Shown: piece by piece, positions 34,184 to 43,691 of the stretch
Position numbering within the stretch: position 1 is the first letter of the stretch
Layout: every line of letters begins with the position of its first letter
Assembly (NCBI GenBank): GCA_003149915.1
Contig: QAMK01000012.1
Location: 58,542-122,541, forward strand
DNA: 64,000 nucleotides
Direction: 5' to 3'
DNA from: Bacillota bacterium
GTDB taxonomy: Bacteria > Bacillota_I > Bacilli_A > RF39 > UBA660
Program-made: the position numbers and the translations under genes
Notes under the pieces: model-generated
Told to the model about the DNA's origin: nothing
What the model saw: the letters and a program-made list of their open reading frames with translations, nothing else
Database searches by the model: none

Positions 34184-35293
34184 ATGGAAGAAAAAGAAAA
34201 ACAATTAGCAAAAATGATTGCAGATTATTCGATTGATGTTCAACCGCAAGAAGTCGTGCTAATCGATTATGAAACGACCGCACCGATTTCTCTTGTCAAA
34301 GCATTGATTCATGAAATTATACAAAAAGGCGGAGTACCAATTACCAATATGACCAATCCTGAAGTAGCGGCATATTTACTACAAAACTCCAATGACGATC
34401 GCATCAAGATTGTCAAAAAATATAAAGAATTCGAAGTTTCAATGGTGGATGCATATATTCATATTCGTTGTAGTCTAAATGATTACGAAACCAAAAACGT
34501 TCCCAAAGAGACGATTCGCAAAATGGGCGCAGCACTTCAAAAATCGAAAGACGAACGTGTCAACCATCGCAAATGGGTACTGTTAAATTATCCATCTGTC
34601 TTAGATGCTTACAAAGCTCATATGCCAATCGAAGAATTCAAGAACTTTGCCATGGACGTCATGACGGTCGATTATTCTGCGATGAGTGAAAAAATCAAAC
34701 CATTAAAAGAGTTGATGGAGAAAACAGATAAAGTAAGAATCGTTTCCCCAAATACGGATTTGACGTTTTCGATTAAAGGCTTACCAGCAATTCCGTGTAC
34801 GGGCGAAAAAAATATTCCAGATGGAGAGTTGTACACAGCCCCTGTAAAGGAAAGTGTCAATGGCAGAATTACTTACAATACGCCATGTCCATATCAAGGC
34901 TTCGTCTTTCACAACGTTTCCCTAAAATTTGAAAATGGTAAAATTGTAGAAGCAACTTGTAATGAAGACAACGAAGAATTGAATAAGATCTTCGATCAAG
35001 ATGAAGGTGCTAGATACGTAGGCGAGTTCTCTTTAGGATTCAATCCAAAATTAAGTAGCCCGATGGGCGATATCTTGTTCGATGAAAAGATTTTTGGAAG
35101 CTTACACTTTACACCAGGTGCTTGTTACGAAGATTGTGATAACGGTAACCGCTCTGCAGTTCATTGGGACATGGTATTAATTCAAACTGCCGAATATGGT
35201 GGTGGCGAAATCTACTTTGATGATGTCTTGATTCGGAAAGATGGACTATTCGTATTAGAAGACTTAAAACCGTTAAATTTTGGAAAAGAATAG
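34184..35293 (+). CDS. M29-family aminopeptidase
   Basis: The 369-residue product matches the thermophilic-type aminopeptidase family (AmpS/PepS/AmpT). The likely metal ligands are visible: glutamates in IPDGE and GEFSLGFN, histidines in SLHFTPG and SAVHWDMV, and the aspartate of the latter. The enzymes are cytosolic two-metal exopeptidases. GGAGGAG lies 6 bases before ATG 34184. Confidence 0.92.
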   Translation: MEEKEKQLAKMIADYSIDVQPQEVVLIDYETTAPISLVKALIHEIIQKGGVPITNMTNPEVAAYLLQNSNDDRIKIVKKYKEFEVSMVDAYIHIRCSLNDYETKNVPKETIRKMGAALQKSKDERVNHRKWVLLNYPSVLDAYKAHMPIEEFKNFAMDVMTVDYSAMSEKIKPLKELMEKTDKVRIVSPNTDLTFSIKGLPAIPCTGEKNIPDGELYTAPVKESVNGRITYNTPCPYQGFVFHNVSLKFENGKIVEATCNEDNEELNKIFDQDEGARYVGEFSLGFNPKLSSPMGDILFDEKIFGSLHFTPGACYEDCDNGNRSAVHWDMVLIQTAEYGGGEIYFDDVLIRKDGLFVLEDLKPLNFGKE

Positions 35294-35309
35294 GAAACTA
35301 TTCTTTTTT
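35284..35309 (+). terminator. Intrinsic terminator
   Basis: AAAAGAATA/TATTCTTTT stem with 6-base loop and T-run, overlapping the stop. Confidence 0.8.
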
Positions 35310-35368
35310 GATTGTACTTTAATTCCTTTTTCGATATAATAAATAATAGAGAATAGGGAGCTGGTAAA

Positions 35369-37366
35369 ATGAAACAAAAATCAAAACAAAAACGCGGATT
35401 CACGATGATAGAGCTACTAGCAGTACTAGTCATCTTGGGAATTATCATGGTGATTGCCGTACCATCTGTAGTGAGTTATCTACAAGGAGCAAGAAGTGAT
35501 TATTATGATCAATTAGAAGAGTCAGTTAAAACAGTAGGACAAGAATATTTTAGTGATCATAGGAGCTTAATGCCAAGAGAAAATGGGCAGATTTTTAGTG
35601 TCAATATCCAAGATTTAATCACAGAAGGGTATACGACGGAAATATTAGATAGCGATGGAAATAACACTTGTACAGGTAATGTCTATGTAAAACGTCTTGC
35701 TACAGCAGATTTTGAGTATCATGCTTGTATTCAATGTGGAAAAACAGACGCGGAAGGAAACCAAGAATATATATCTACAAGCGCATTTTGTACGAACGGA
35801 ACAACGGGAAATAATCCAGATGGGGAATGTGATAAAGTAAAAGATAATCCGACAGATGATTGTTTCATGATTCGAATTCCAAACTCTTTCAAAGTACCAC
35901 AATGTACAACCGTAGAAGATAGTGCAGCATCGCAGGGAATTTCGTTAGAGGGAATTGTGTTGAATAACGGCGAAGATATTGGAGACCGTGTAACTGCTGA
36001 TACGACTAGCGTCGATTATAAAAACATTGGAAACTATAAAGTGTACTATACTTATAAACAAGTACTAAATCCAGCTGGCGAGAAATATAACTTTGGTGTA
36101 ACAATATATGATGATAAAGCACCGAGCGATGTAACGATTACAATGCACACAGACAGTGAAAGTGGTGATGTATATAATTGTCCAACAAGAGAGAATTGCA
36201 GTTGGACAGGAAAAGATGTCTATATTACGTTCACAGCAACAGATAAGTCAGATTGTGGTACAGAGGGTTCCGGTGTAAAACAATTTATGTATCGTTATGG
36301 TGATTCTGGTAACTGGCAATCCGTAAGTGCAGTAAAAATAACGCAAGACAATGGTCAAAATATATACAAAGCTACAATTATTAGAAATACGACTTATGAT
36401 GGTCCAATTCAAGTAAAGGCTATTGATAGTGCAAGCACTTCTGGCACTGGAAATGATTTCGAAGGTGCTGTAACAGGAGCTTATCTTCTTGTCGATAAAA
36501 CGCCACCTTCTTGTACGAGTTCAGGCGGCAACCCAGATTGGATTAACTCGGGATCAAGAATTTTAACAGGAACTTGTAGTGATGCGAATTCTGGCTGTGC
36601 AGGAAATGTTACAAAAGAATATTCGACAGATATCAATAGTACGACAGAGTCACCTGGAACTGTTTACGATAATGTCGGAAACTCTACCGTATGTCCAGGA
36701 AATCAAACCGTCCGTATTGATAAAACAAAACCGGGCGTATCCATTAGCGTTGCCAGTCAAAATGGAAGTTATCATACGACCACTGCTAACGTAACAGTAG
36801 GTCAAAGTGACAATCTATCTGGTGTTACACAAATGTGTATTTTATTAAATGATAATAATGTGGGTAATTGTTCTTGGCAAAACTACACAAATGCTGCTCA
36901 AGCGAGAAGCACGAATAGAGGATACGATGGAGGCAGTGTGACGTACTATGCTTGGACAAAAGATGCCGCTGGAAATGTTTCAAATGCTACAAGTGCATCT
37001 TATACAGTTTATAGACAATGCTCGACAACCTACACCAATTGGGGTGGCTGGGGAAGTTGTAGTACGAATTGTGGAAATGGTAGTCAAAGTCGTTCTGGTA
37101 CCAAGATTGATAGCTACTTAAGCATCAATTGTGGTTCTGATTCTCAAAGTCAAGGATGTAGTGATAATAGTGGATGTCCACCTCCTCCTAGCGGAGGCGG
37201 CGGCGGTGGTAGTGACGGTGGCAATTGTTGCTGGGTAGATTGGAACACTACTGCCCACGGAAGTTGTACAACTATTCTATGTGTAGTAAGACCTCCATCA
37301 GCAGGTGGATGTGGTGGTACTTGTGGTTGGGGCGACGAACAATTAGTTTGCTATAGCTGTAGTTAG
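35369..37366 (+). CDS. Giant type IV prepilin with Ig-like and thrombospondin type 1-like domains
   Basis: The 665-residue product has a class III signal KRG|FTMIELL with glutamate at mature position 5 and the alpha-1 helix. It is followed by a Cys-containing pilin head, repeated Ig-like modules (DKTPP and DKTKPGVS boundaries), and near residues 553-605 a motif WGGWGSCSTNCGNGSQSR with CGS...QGC...C. That is the W-x-x-W-x-x-C-S-x-x-C-G pattern of thrombospondin type 1 repeats. The tail is a PPPPSGGGGGG linker and a Cys-rich end. It is far longer than normal pilins (about 150). Two anchored proteins follow in the same operon. Probably a surface adhesin; the function is inferred. Confidence 0.88.
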   Translation: MKQKSKQKRGFTMIELLAVLVILGIIMVIAVPSVVSYLQGARSDYYDQLEESVKTVGQEYFSDHRSLMPRENGQIFSVNIQDLITEGYTTEILDSDGNNTCTGNVYVKRLATADFEYHACIQCGKTDAEGNQEYISTSAFCTNGTTGNNPDGECDKVKDNPTDDCFMIRIPNSFKVPQCTTVEDSAASQGISLEGIVLNNGEDIGDRVTADTTSVDYKNIGNYKVYYTYKQVLNPAGEKYNFGVTIYDDKAPSDVTITMHTDSESGDVYNCPTRENCSWTGKDVYITFTATDKSDCGTEGSGVKQFMYRYGDSGNWQSVSAVKITQDNGQNIYKATIIRNTTYDGPIQVKAIDSASTSGTGNDFEGAVTGAYLLVDKTPPSCTSSGGNPDWINSGSRILTGTCSDANSGCAGNVTKEYSTDINSTTESPGTVYDNVGNSTVCPGNQTVRIDKTKPGVSISVASQNGSYHTTTANVTVGQSDNLSGVTQMCILLNDNNVGNCSWQNYTNAAQARSTNRGYDGGSVTYYAWTKDAAGNVSNATSASYTVYRQCSTTYTNWGGWGSCSTNCGNGSQSRSGTKIDSYLSINCGSDSQSQGCSDNSGCPPPPSGGGGGGSDGGNCCWVDWNTTAHGSCTTILCVVRPPSAGGCGGTCGWGDEQLVCYSCS

Positions 37367-37377
37367 GGGGATTTGAG

Positions 37378-38079
37378 ATGAAAAAGAAAAAAATAATAAT
37401 AGTAATTATCATTTTAGCAATCTTTCTAATTGGTTTCGGAATTTGGTATCAATTGAGTTTTCAAGAACCAGAAGAGACGAATCCGGAACCAACTGCTCCA
37501 CCAGCTGTAGAGATATCTACTTGGGAAGATATCATTATGAAAAATAGAGGACAAAATCATTATTATATCGATTACAATTTTCAAATTACGGGTCCTGATT
37601 TAAATGTAAATGGTACGTTAACATTCGATATTAATCATGACGAACAAGAACAATTGATTGATGCAACCATTACTAAAAATGAAGAAGATCCATTGGTATA
37701 CCATGGCATATATGATTTGTATTACAATGATCGCTTCTATTATAATTTAGATGATCGTTCTACGTATTTATCAGTAGATGAAAAAAATGATATTGAAACA
37801 ATTTATTCGTTGATGGAAAAAGCTACCGATGTGAATACAGAAACATTTACGATTTCTAAAGATGAAATGCAAAACATATTAGAACAATCTGTAATACGGT
37901 ATTTGACTGAAACCAAAGGCGATGACGTAATTACAGTTTCTAATGATGTAGTCTTTCATTATACAATGGATGAAGAATTAAAACTCCTAAAAACTTTAAA
38001 TGCAGAATTTACAATCAACGATAATCAAACAATGACTGTTTCTTATACATTTCAGACAGGTAGCGATACAGCAGCATGA
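37378..38079 (+). CDS. Membrane-anchored protein, pilin operon
   Basis: The 233-residue product has a basic start, one membrane helix (about residues 5-24) and an acidic beta-rich extracytoplasmic domain. Its layout (Tyr-rich strands, then a helix IYSLMEKATDV and further strands) resembles the next gene's product, suggesting distant paralogues. It starts 11 bases after the pilin and overlaps the next gene by ATGA. The family is not recognised. Confidence 0.78.
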   Translation: MKKKKIIIVIIILAIFLIGFGIWYQLSFQEPEETNPEPTAPPAVEISTWEDIIMKNRGQNHYYIDYNFQITGPDLNVNGTLTFDINHDEQEQLIDATITKNEEDPLVYHGIYDLYYNDRFYYNLDDRSTYLSVDEKNDIETIYSLMEKATDVNTETFTISKDEMQNILEQSVIRYLTETKGDDVITVSNDVVFHYTMDEELKLLKTLNAEFTINDNQTMTVSYTFQTGSDTAA

Positions 38080-38771
38080 AAAACAAATGGCAATACGTTT
38101 GGCTTTTTGTGTTTGTAATCATTTGTTTGCTAAGTTTTGGGGGATCTATCATTGCTGAAAATAAAAAAGGACCGTATCGTAGCAGTGATGAATTTTTAAG
38201 TGATACAGTTTCATCGAGAGCATTCCATATTGATATAGCAGTCGTCGATAATAGTAAAGTATATAATCATCAAATCGATGTTGACCAAGTAAGTGACATT
38301 CACACGATAAAAAGTACAGGCAATAGCACTTATGTTGCCAATTATCGTACGGGAGATTTGCAAATCGGGGATATGACATTTCATATTCCAATGGCAAAGG
38401 CTACGGATATCTTCAATCTGTTAGAAGAAGCAAAAGAAGTGACACAGGTAAGTGATACAGAGAAAGATTACATCATATCACAAGAAGCAATTAACAATTA
38501 TTTGCTAGAGACTTCTGCAAATTTAATCAATGATGGTAGTTATACATATCCGTTAGCTGAACAAGATGTTAAAGTTCAAGTTTATAAAGATGGAAAATAT
38601 TTGACTAGAATTTTTTATCAATTACAAAACAGTTTGTCAATTGAATATCAATTTTCTAACTATAATGATATTGAAAGAGAAAAGGAAATTCCACCGGTAG
38701 ATTTACCGAACCCGAACATTTTAGAAGAGACAATTGATTTTTCAACCTGGGATTTTTTTAGACAAGTTTAA
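38076..38771 (+). CDS. Membrane-anchored protein, pilin operon, second copy
   Basis: The 231-residue product has an N-terminal membrane helix (about residues 6-27) and an extracytoplasmic beta-rich domain with a helix IFNLLEEAKEV placed like IYSLMEKATDV in the upstream protein. ATGA overlap shows coupling to it. The pair may be accessory or minor components for the giant pilin; the function is unknown. Confidence 0.78.
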   Translation: MKNKWQYVWLFVFVIICLLSFGGSIIAENKKGPYRSSDEFLSDTVSSRAFHIDIAVVDNSKVYNHQIDVDQVSDIHTIKSTGNSTYVANYRTGDLQIGDMTFHIPMAKATDIFNLLEEAKEVTQVSDTEKDYIISQEAINNYLLETSANLINDGSYTYPLAEQDVKVQVYKDGKYLTRIFYQLQNSLSIEYQFSNYNDIEREKEIPPVDLPNPNILEETIDFSTWDFFRQV

Positions 38772-38812
38772 TAAAAATGATAAAAAACACTAGCAATCTA
38801 ACAAAAATATGT

Positions 38813-38818
38813 TATAAT
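38813..38818 (+). promoter_or_regulatory. -10 box of the rimP-nusA operon
   Basis: TATAAT with TG two bases upstream (ATGTTATAAT). The -35 is poor. Confidence 0.55.
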
Positions 38819-38832
38819 AGGTATGCAACAAC

Positions 38833-38858
38833 GAAGTGGGAACAGAAATTCCCACTTC
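38833..38858 (+). promoter_or_regulatory. Leader hairpin of the nusA operon
   Basis: Perfect 10-bp stem GAAGTGGGAA/TTCCCACTTC with a 6-base loop, followed by TTCTATTTT and then the ribosome site. It could be an attenuator or an RNA-stability element; NusA operons are commonly autoregulated in their leader. Confidence 0.6.
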
Positions 38859-38880
38859 TTCTATTTTAAGGAGGAGTGTT

Positions 38881-39138
38881 ATGAAAGAGAAAATAATAGA
38901 AGCTGTTGGGAATCGTTTAGATAAGCTAGAAGTATGGATTGACGATGTGAGACTCACCCGCGAAGGAACAGAAGAAACATTAGAAATCGTATTAGATAGC
39001 AAAGATATGATCGATTTACAAAAAGTTGTAATGGCAACTAGAATTATCAATCCAATCCTCGATAAAATAGATTTGATTGATCATGCATATACCTTAGATG
39101 TGTATGCCAAAGAAAAAGGAGTAGAAAAAGATGCGTAA
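38881..39138 (+). CDS. rimP: RimP-like ribosome maturation factor, N-terminal domain only
   Basis: The 85-residue product aligns by pattern with the RimP N-terminal domain: a strand ending in LEIVLDSKDMIDLQKVV, like the RVYID...LDDCE block, and HAYTLDVY in place of AYSLEVSSPG. RimP is usually about 150 residues with a C-terminal SH3-like domain, which is missing. Position directly before nusA and an 8-base overlap with it support the call. Start at 38881 behind AAGGAGGAG. Confidence 0.72.
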   Translation: MKEKIIEAVGNRLDKLEVWIDDVRLTREGTEETLEIVLDSKDMIDLQKVVMATRIINPILDKIDLIDHAYTLDVYAKEKGVEKDA

Positions 39139-40297
39139 AAAAGAAGGAAACACACAAGATGCTGGAAAAGAATTTTTACAAGCAGTCGAGTTTGTAGAAA
39201 AAGAAAAAGGCATTAAAAAAGAAGACATTTTGGCATTTATGGAACAAGCCTTAAATGCAGCGTACAAAAAAAACTACGGAATACCTGGCAAAGTGGTAAT
39301 TAACCCAGATACAGGTTCCATTAAAGTATTTTCATTTAAGACCGTTGTACCAGATGAAAAAGTAGGAATGGATTACGACGACTTAAATGAAAATCCAGAA
39401 CTAGATGAAAATGGCGAACCAATCGAAGTACTAGAATTCGATCCAGAAATCGAAATTACATTGAGCGATGCTAAAAAAATCAACCCAGATGTTCAAGTAG
39501 GAGAGACAATCGATACGGAAGTAACTCCGAAAGATTTCGGTCGTGTTGCAACTTCAACAGCCAAACAAGTTTTAACACAAAAGTTAAGAGAAGCAGAAAG
39601 AGCCTCTCTAAATGACGAATTTGCAGATAAGCAAGACGAGTTATTAGTAGGTACTGTTGAATTAGAAGACACGGATAACTACTTTATCAATCTTGGTCGT
39701 GTAAACGGAATTCTACCAAAGAAAGAATGTATTCCTGGTGAAAAAATCGAAATGGGAAAACAGATTAAAGTATACGTTTCTAAAGTAGATAATTCCGGTA
39801 AGAGTTTACTAGTACTTCTATCTCGTACTCATTACGGATTCTTAAAGAGATTGTTTGAACTAGAAATTCCAGAAATTAACGACGGTACTGTTTTGATTTA
39901 CAGTGTTGCAAGAGAAGCAGGTAACCGTAGTAAAGTAGCCGTTTATTCAGAAAATCCAAATGTCGATCCGATTGGTGCATGTATTGGAGAACACGGTAGC
40001 AGAATTGCTAACATCATCGATAATTTAGGTGGCGAAAAAATCGACATCGTAAAATACGATAAAGATCCAGAAGTGTTCATTGCCAATGCTTTGAGTCCTG
40101 CTAAAAACTTACACGTAATTGTAGCAGATGAAAAAGAGTCTGAAGCAATGGTAATTGCGGATCCAGATAACTTCTCATTAGCAATCGGTAAGAAAGGTCA
40201 AAACGCACGTTTGGCATCTAGATTAACTCACTATCATATCGATATTAAGAGTGAAGCAGAAGCTGCTGAAGCAGGCATCCGTTTTAAATCAGAATAA
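39131..40297 (+). CDS. nusA: Transcription termination/antitermination protein NusA
   Basis: The 388-residue product has the NusA N-terminal domain, an S1 domain (VGTVELEDTDNYFINLGRVNGILP), and two KH domains (IGACIGEHGSRIANI and LAIGKKGQNARLASRL). It lacks the acidic repeats of proteobacterial NusA, as usual in Firmicutes. It overlaps the next gene by one base (TAATG). Confidence 0.96.
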   Translation: MRKKEGNTQDAGKEFLQAVEFVEKEKGIKKEDILAFMEQALNAAYKKNYGIPGKVVINPDTGSIKVFSFKTVVPDEKVGMDYDDLNENPELDENGEPIEVLEFDPEIEITLSDAKKINPDVQVGETIDTEVTPKDFGRVATSTAKQVLTQKLREAERASLNDEFADKQDELLVGTVELEDTDNYFINLGRVNGILPKKECIPGEKIEMGKQIKVYVSKVDNSGKSLLVLLSRTHYGFLKRLFELEIPEINDGTVLIYSVAREAGNRSKVAVYSENPNVDPIGACIGEHGSRIANIIDNLGGEKIDIVKYDKDPEVFIANALSPAKNLHVIVADEKESEAMVIADPDNFSLAIGKKGQNARLASRLTHYHIDIKSEAEAAEAGIRFKSE

Positions 40298-40842
40298 TGG
40301 AAATCATTCCATATGGCGAAAAATTAAAAGCAGGTCTCATCGGTGTCGTCGCACCAGATGGAACATTTTATGCCATTGCGAAAACGGGAACACTCAGTGC
40401 TTGTCATCAAGAAGAACTTAGAAAATTAAGTATCTTACTATCCAAAAATCAACCATGCAACACATTGGGGAGTCTGTTTTATAAAAAACGGGAACAAATT
40501 GAACATCCCGAAGAATTTTATCTAGGAGATACATTCGACTACAAAGTAGGATTTATCGATTTATGGGGATTTTGTAATTACGAATCTTCTAGTCGTCCCA
40601 ATTCCTTTGCAGCCATCATGGTTCCTAGATACGAAATCAATCAAAAAAAGATAACCAATCGGCAGACAGAAGTGCTGACGGAATTGGTTCGCTTAAATCG
40701 CAACAGTCCCGATTCCTTAAATATCTTATTTTATAAGAATGATAAGCGCGACCGTATGGTTCAAAAAGAAGCGATGTTACCAAAAAAGACTGCCCGAGTA
40801 CTGGAAAAGAAATATACAGACTCAAAAGGAGGAAAACGATGA
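40297..40842 (+). CDS. Hypothetical protein inserted in the nusA-infB operon
   Basis: The 181-residue product begins MEIIPYGEKLKAGLIGVVAPDG and has no membrane segment or recognised motif. It is tightly coupled: TAATG overlap with nusA and 4-base overlap with rnpM. In most Firmicutes nusA is followed directly by ylxR, so this gene is a lineage addition with a possible link to transcription or RNase P. The function is unknown. Confidence 0.78.
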   Translation: MEIIPYGEKLKAGLIGVVAPDGTFYAIAKTGTLSACHQEELRKLSILLSKNQPCNTLGSLFYKKREQIEHPEEFYLGDTFDYKVGFIDLWGFCNYESSSRPNSFAAIMVPRYEINQKKITNRQTEVLTELVRLNRNSPDSLNILFYKNDKRDRMVQKEAMLPKKTARVLEKKYTDSKGGKR

Positions 40843-41123
40843 AGACGAAAAAAATACCGATGAGAATGTGCGCTGTGACAAGAGAACGCTTTCCCAAACA
40901 AGAATTGTTACGTGTAATCGTTACCAAAGAAGGTGTTGTGGAAGTAGATCCAACAGGAAAGAAAAACGGCCATGGCGCATATATTAAAAAGGATTTAGAA
41001 GTATTAGCAAAAGCAAAAAAATCCAATGCTTTGGGAAGAGCATTAGAGGTAGAAATCAAAGATGAAATTTATGAAGAAATTGAAAGAATCATCAAAGAGA
41101 GTAAGAAGCACGAAGGGGAGTAA
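40839..41123 (+). CDS. rnpM: YlxR/RnpM RNA-binding protein
   Basis: The 94-residue product has the YlxR core: MRMCAVTRERFPKQELLRVI, DPTGKKNGHGAYI and the following helix. RnpM binds RNase P RNA and modulates the enzyme in Bacillus subtilis. The usual YlxQ (L7Ae-like) gene is absent between it and infB. Confidence 0.92.
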   Translation: MKTKKIPMRMCAVTRERFPKQELLRVIVTKEGVVEVDPTGKKNGHGAYIKKDLEVLAKAKKSNALGRALEVEIKDEIYEEIERIIKESKKHEGE

Positions 41124-41163
41124 GAAACAAATGTAAAATAAAATCAAGAAGGAGGGCGATTTT

Positions 41164-43272
41164 ATGATGAACGTAAAAGAATATGCATCTGATGTGGCAC
41201 GAAGCGTAGATGAAATCTTAAAATTATGTAAGAAATTAGGAATTGAAGCGACAGAAGATACAGAACTATCAGAAGATGAAATAGTCTTACTAGATAACGA
41301 GCTAGCCAATACAGAAGAAGAGGAACCGGTAAACGAAGAGTTTATGGAAAAAGTGGAGTTAGAAGACAAGGCCGAAGAACTAGCCCAAGAAGCAAGATGG
41401 ATGCAATCTTCTGAAAAACCAAAGAAGAAAGCAAAGCAACCGGTCAAGAATGAAAACAATAAAAAGTTCTTAAAAGAAAAGAAGAGTTTATACAAACATC
41501 GTGAAAAGTTAATGACGAATGATAGTCAAAGCGATGTTGTTTATTACAAGTCTGGAATGACCGTATCGGATCTTGCTCACAGTTTGAATGTAACATCGAC
41601 TGAACTAATAAAGAAGCTGATTGGATTAGGTATCATGGCTACTTTAAACAATGCCATCGAGTACGATGTTGCAGAAGTTCTAGTACTAGATTATGGCAAG
41701 ACGTTAAAGAAAGAAGAAACGGCAGATATTGCTAACTTCGAAGAATACGAAATTGTCGATGATGAAAAGGATTTGATTAAACGTCCACCAGTTGTAACTA
41801 TTATGGGCCACGTCGATCATGGTAAGACATCTCTACTAGATTACATTCGTAAAACCAATGTAGCAGGAGGCGAAGCAGGTGGAATTACCCAAGCAATCGG
41901 TGCTTATCAAATTACATATCATGGTGAAAAAATCACGTTTATAGATACACCAGGACACGAAGCATTTACGGCGATGCGAGCAAGAGGCGCCCAAGTAACA
42001 GACATCGTCGTCATTATCGTTGCTGCAGATGATGGTGTAATGCCACAGACGAAAGAAGCCATCGATCATGCCAAAGCTGCTGGTGTTCCGATTTTAGTAG
42101 CCATCAATAAAATGGATAAACCAGGAGCAAATCCAGATCGTGTGTTAACGCAATTAAATGAAGCTGGATTAGTGCCAGAAAGTTGGGGCGGAGATACGAT
42201 TGTAACGAACATTTCTGCCGTAACTGGTATGGGTGTCGATGAATTACTAGATAACATCTTACTAGTAGCAGAAATGAAAGAGTTAAAAGCCAATCCAAAA
42301 CGTTATGCGACTGGTACTGTTCTAGAGTCAAAACTAGATAAACAGACAGGTTCCATCGTTACGATATTAATCGATAACGGAACGCTTCGTTTAGGAGACC
42401 CAGTTGTCGTTGGAACGAGTTACGGTAAGATTAGAACGATGAAAAACGACTTAGGTCAACAGATCGCCGAAGCATTGCCAGCAACACCAGTTGAAATCAC
42501 GGGCCTAGATTCCCTTCCAACAGCAGGTGACAAGTTCATGGCCTTTGAAACCGAAAAACAAGCACGGAGCATTTCCGAAGAGAGAAAAGAAAGAGCAAAG
42601 AGTAAAGATACAAATCGTACGGGACTTTCTTTGGATGAATTGTTCGGTAAAATTCAAGATGGTGCCAAAGAACTTGCAATTGTCTTAAAGGCAGATGTAA
42701 CCGGTAGTGAACAAGCCGTTAAACAATCGCTAGAAAAAATCAAAGTAGATGACATTCACGTCAACATCATCAGAAGTGGTGTTGGAACGATTACCGAAAG
42801 CGATGTCGTACTAGCTAAAGCAAGTAATGCCATCATTATCGGCTTTAATGTAAGACCTTCTGCCGCAACTGTAGCAGCAGCCAAAGAAACCGGTGTTGAA
42901 ATTAGATTATATAACATCATCTATAAAGTAGTAGAAGAATTGGAAGATGCAATGAAAGGTATGCTAGAACCAGAATACGAAGAAAAAGTAGATGGTGAAG
43001 CAGAAATTAGAAAGATCTTTAAATTCTCTAAAATCGGTAATATTGCCGGTTGTAAAGTGACGAAAGGTGTTGTAAAAAACCACGATAAGGCAAGACTTGT
43101 TCGTGACGGAATCGTTATCTACGACGGTTCTATCGCATCCATTCAACATGAAAAAGACCAAGTCAAAGAAGTGAAGAAAGACATGGAATGCGGTATTACG
43201 TTAGAAAATTATCAAGATATCAAAGAAGGAGATATTATCGAAGCATACCAATTGGTAGAAATTAAGAGATAA
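41164..43272 (+). CDS. infB: Translation initiation factor IF-2
   Basis: The 702-residue product has an N-terminal IF2_N region, GTPase motifs [17 protein letters not shown] and NKMDKP, and the C-terminal fMet-tRNA binding domains ([11 protein letters not shown]). AAGGAGGGCG precedes two in-frame ATGs (41164, 41167). Confidence 0.97.
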   Translation: MMNVKEYASDVARSVDEILKLCKKLGIEATEDTELSEDEIVLLDNELANTEEEEPVNEEFMEKVELEDKAEELAQEARWMQSSEKPKKKAKQPVKNENNKKFLKEKKSLYKHREKLMTNDSQSDVVYYKSGMTVSDLAHSLNVTSTELIKKLIGLGIMATLNNAIEYDVAEVLVLDYGKTLKKEETADIANFEEYEIVDDEKDLIKRPPVVTIMGHVDHGKTSLLDYIRKTNVAGGEAGGITQAIGAYQITYHGEKITFIDTPGHEAFTAMRARGAQVTDIVVIIVAADDGVMPQTKEAIDHAKAAGVPILVAINKMDKPGANPDRVLTQLNEAGLVPESWGGDTIVTNISAVTGMGVDELLDNILLVAEMKELKANPKRYATGTVLESKLDKQTGSIVTILIDNGTLRLGDPVVVGTSYGKIRTMKNDLGQQIAEALPATPVEITGLDSLPTAGDKFMAFETEKQARSISEERKERAKSKDTNRTGLSLDELFGKIQDGAKELAIVLKADVTGSEQAVKQSLEKIKVDDIHVNIIRSGVGTITESDVVLAKASNAIIIGFNVRPSAATVAAAKETGVEIRLYNIIYKVVEELEDAMKGMLEPEYEEKVDGEAEIRKIFKFSKIGNIAGCKVTKGVVKNHDKARLVRDGIVIYDGSIASIQHEKDQVKEVKKDMECGITLENYQDIKEGDIIEAYQLVEIKR

Positions 43273-43287
43273 TTCTCTTTTTTTTTA
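43264..43287 (+). terminator. Terminator-like hairpin between infB and rbfA
   Basis: AAGAGA/TCTCTT stem, 4-base loop and a long T-run. It probably reduces rather than stops transcription into rbfA. Confidence 0.7.
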
Positions 43288-43325
43288 ATCCAAAAGCCTG
43301 TATAATAAGTCTTGAGGTGAAGATT

Positions 43326-43691
43326 ATGAACCAAATTCGTTTAAAAAGATTAAATCATACCTATAGTGAAGAAATAAGTAAAATATTACATGATGAAATG
43401 AAAGATCCGGACTTAAACTTTGTGACGATTACAGCATGCGATACGACTAACGATTTAAGTTTCGCAAAAGTCTACTATACTGTATTAGAGGATAGTAAGA
43501 AAGATGTTGTCGCTGCTGCTTTAAAGAAAGCAAGTCCATCTATCAGAAGCATTTTAAGTAGTAGAGTAAACATTAGAAATACACCGGAACTTCGTTTCGT
43601 ATATGATAACTCCATCGAATACGGACGTAGAATCGATGAAGTCATCGAGAAAATTAAAGAAAAAGACCATCACGAAGGAACGGATGAATAA
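43326..43691 (+). CDS. rbfA: Ribosome-binding factor A
   Basis: The 121-residue product matches RbfA: RLNHTYSEEISKIL, the KH-like core DLSFAKVYYTVLED and the end PELRFVYDNSIEYGRRIDEVI. It assists 30S maturation. ATG 43326 follows GAGGTGA; it overlaps truB by one base. Confidence 0.94.
   Translation: MNQIRLKRLNHTYSEEISKILHDEMKDPDLNFVTITACDTTNDLSFAKVYYTVLEDSKKDVVAAALKKASPSIRSILSSRVNIRNTPELRFVYDNSIEYGRRIDEVIEKIKEKDHHEGTDE

Noticed and set aside
41043-41495. 150-codon minus-strand frame, Ser/Phe-rich
   Set aside because: It lies entirely antisense to infB and the 3' end of rnpM; the Ser/Phe bias is the mirror of Glu/Lys codons on the coding strand.
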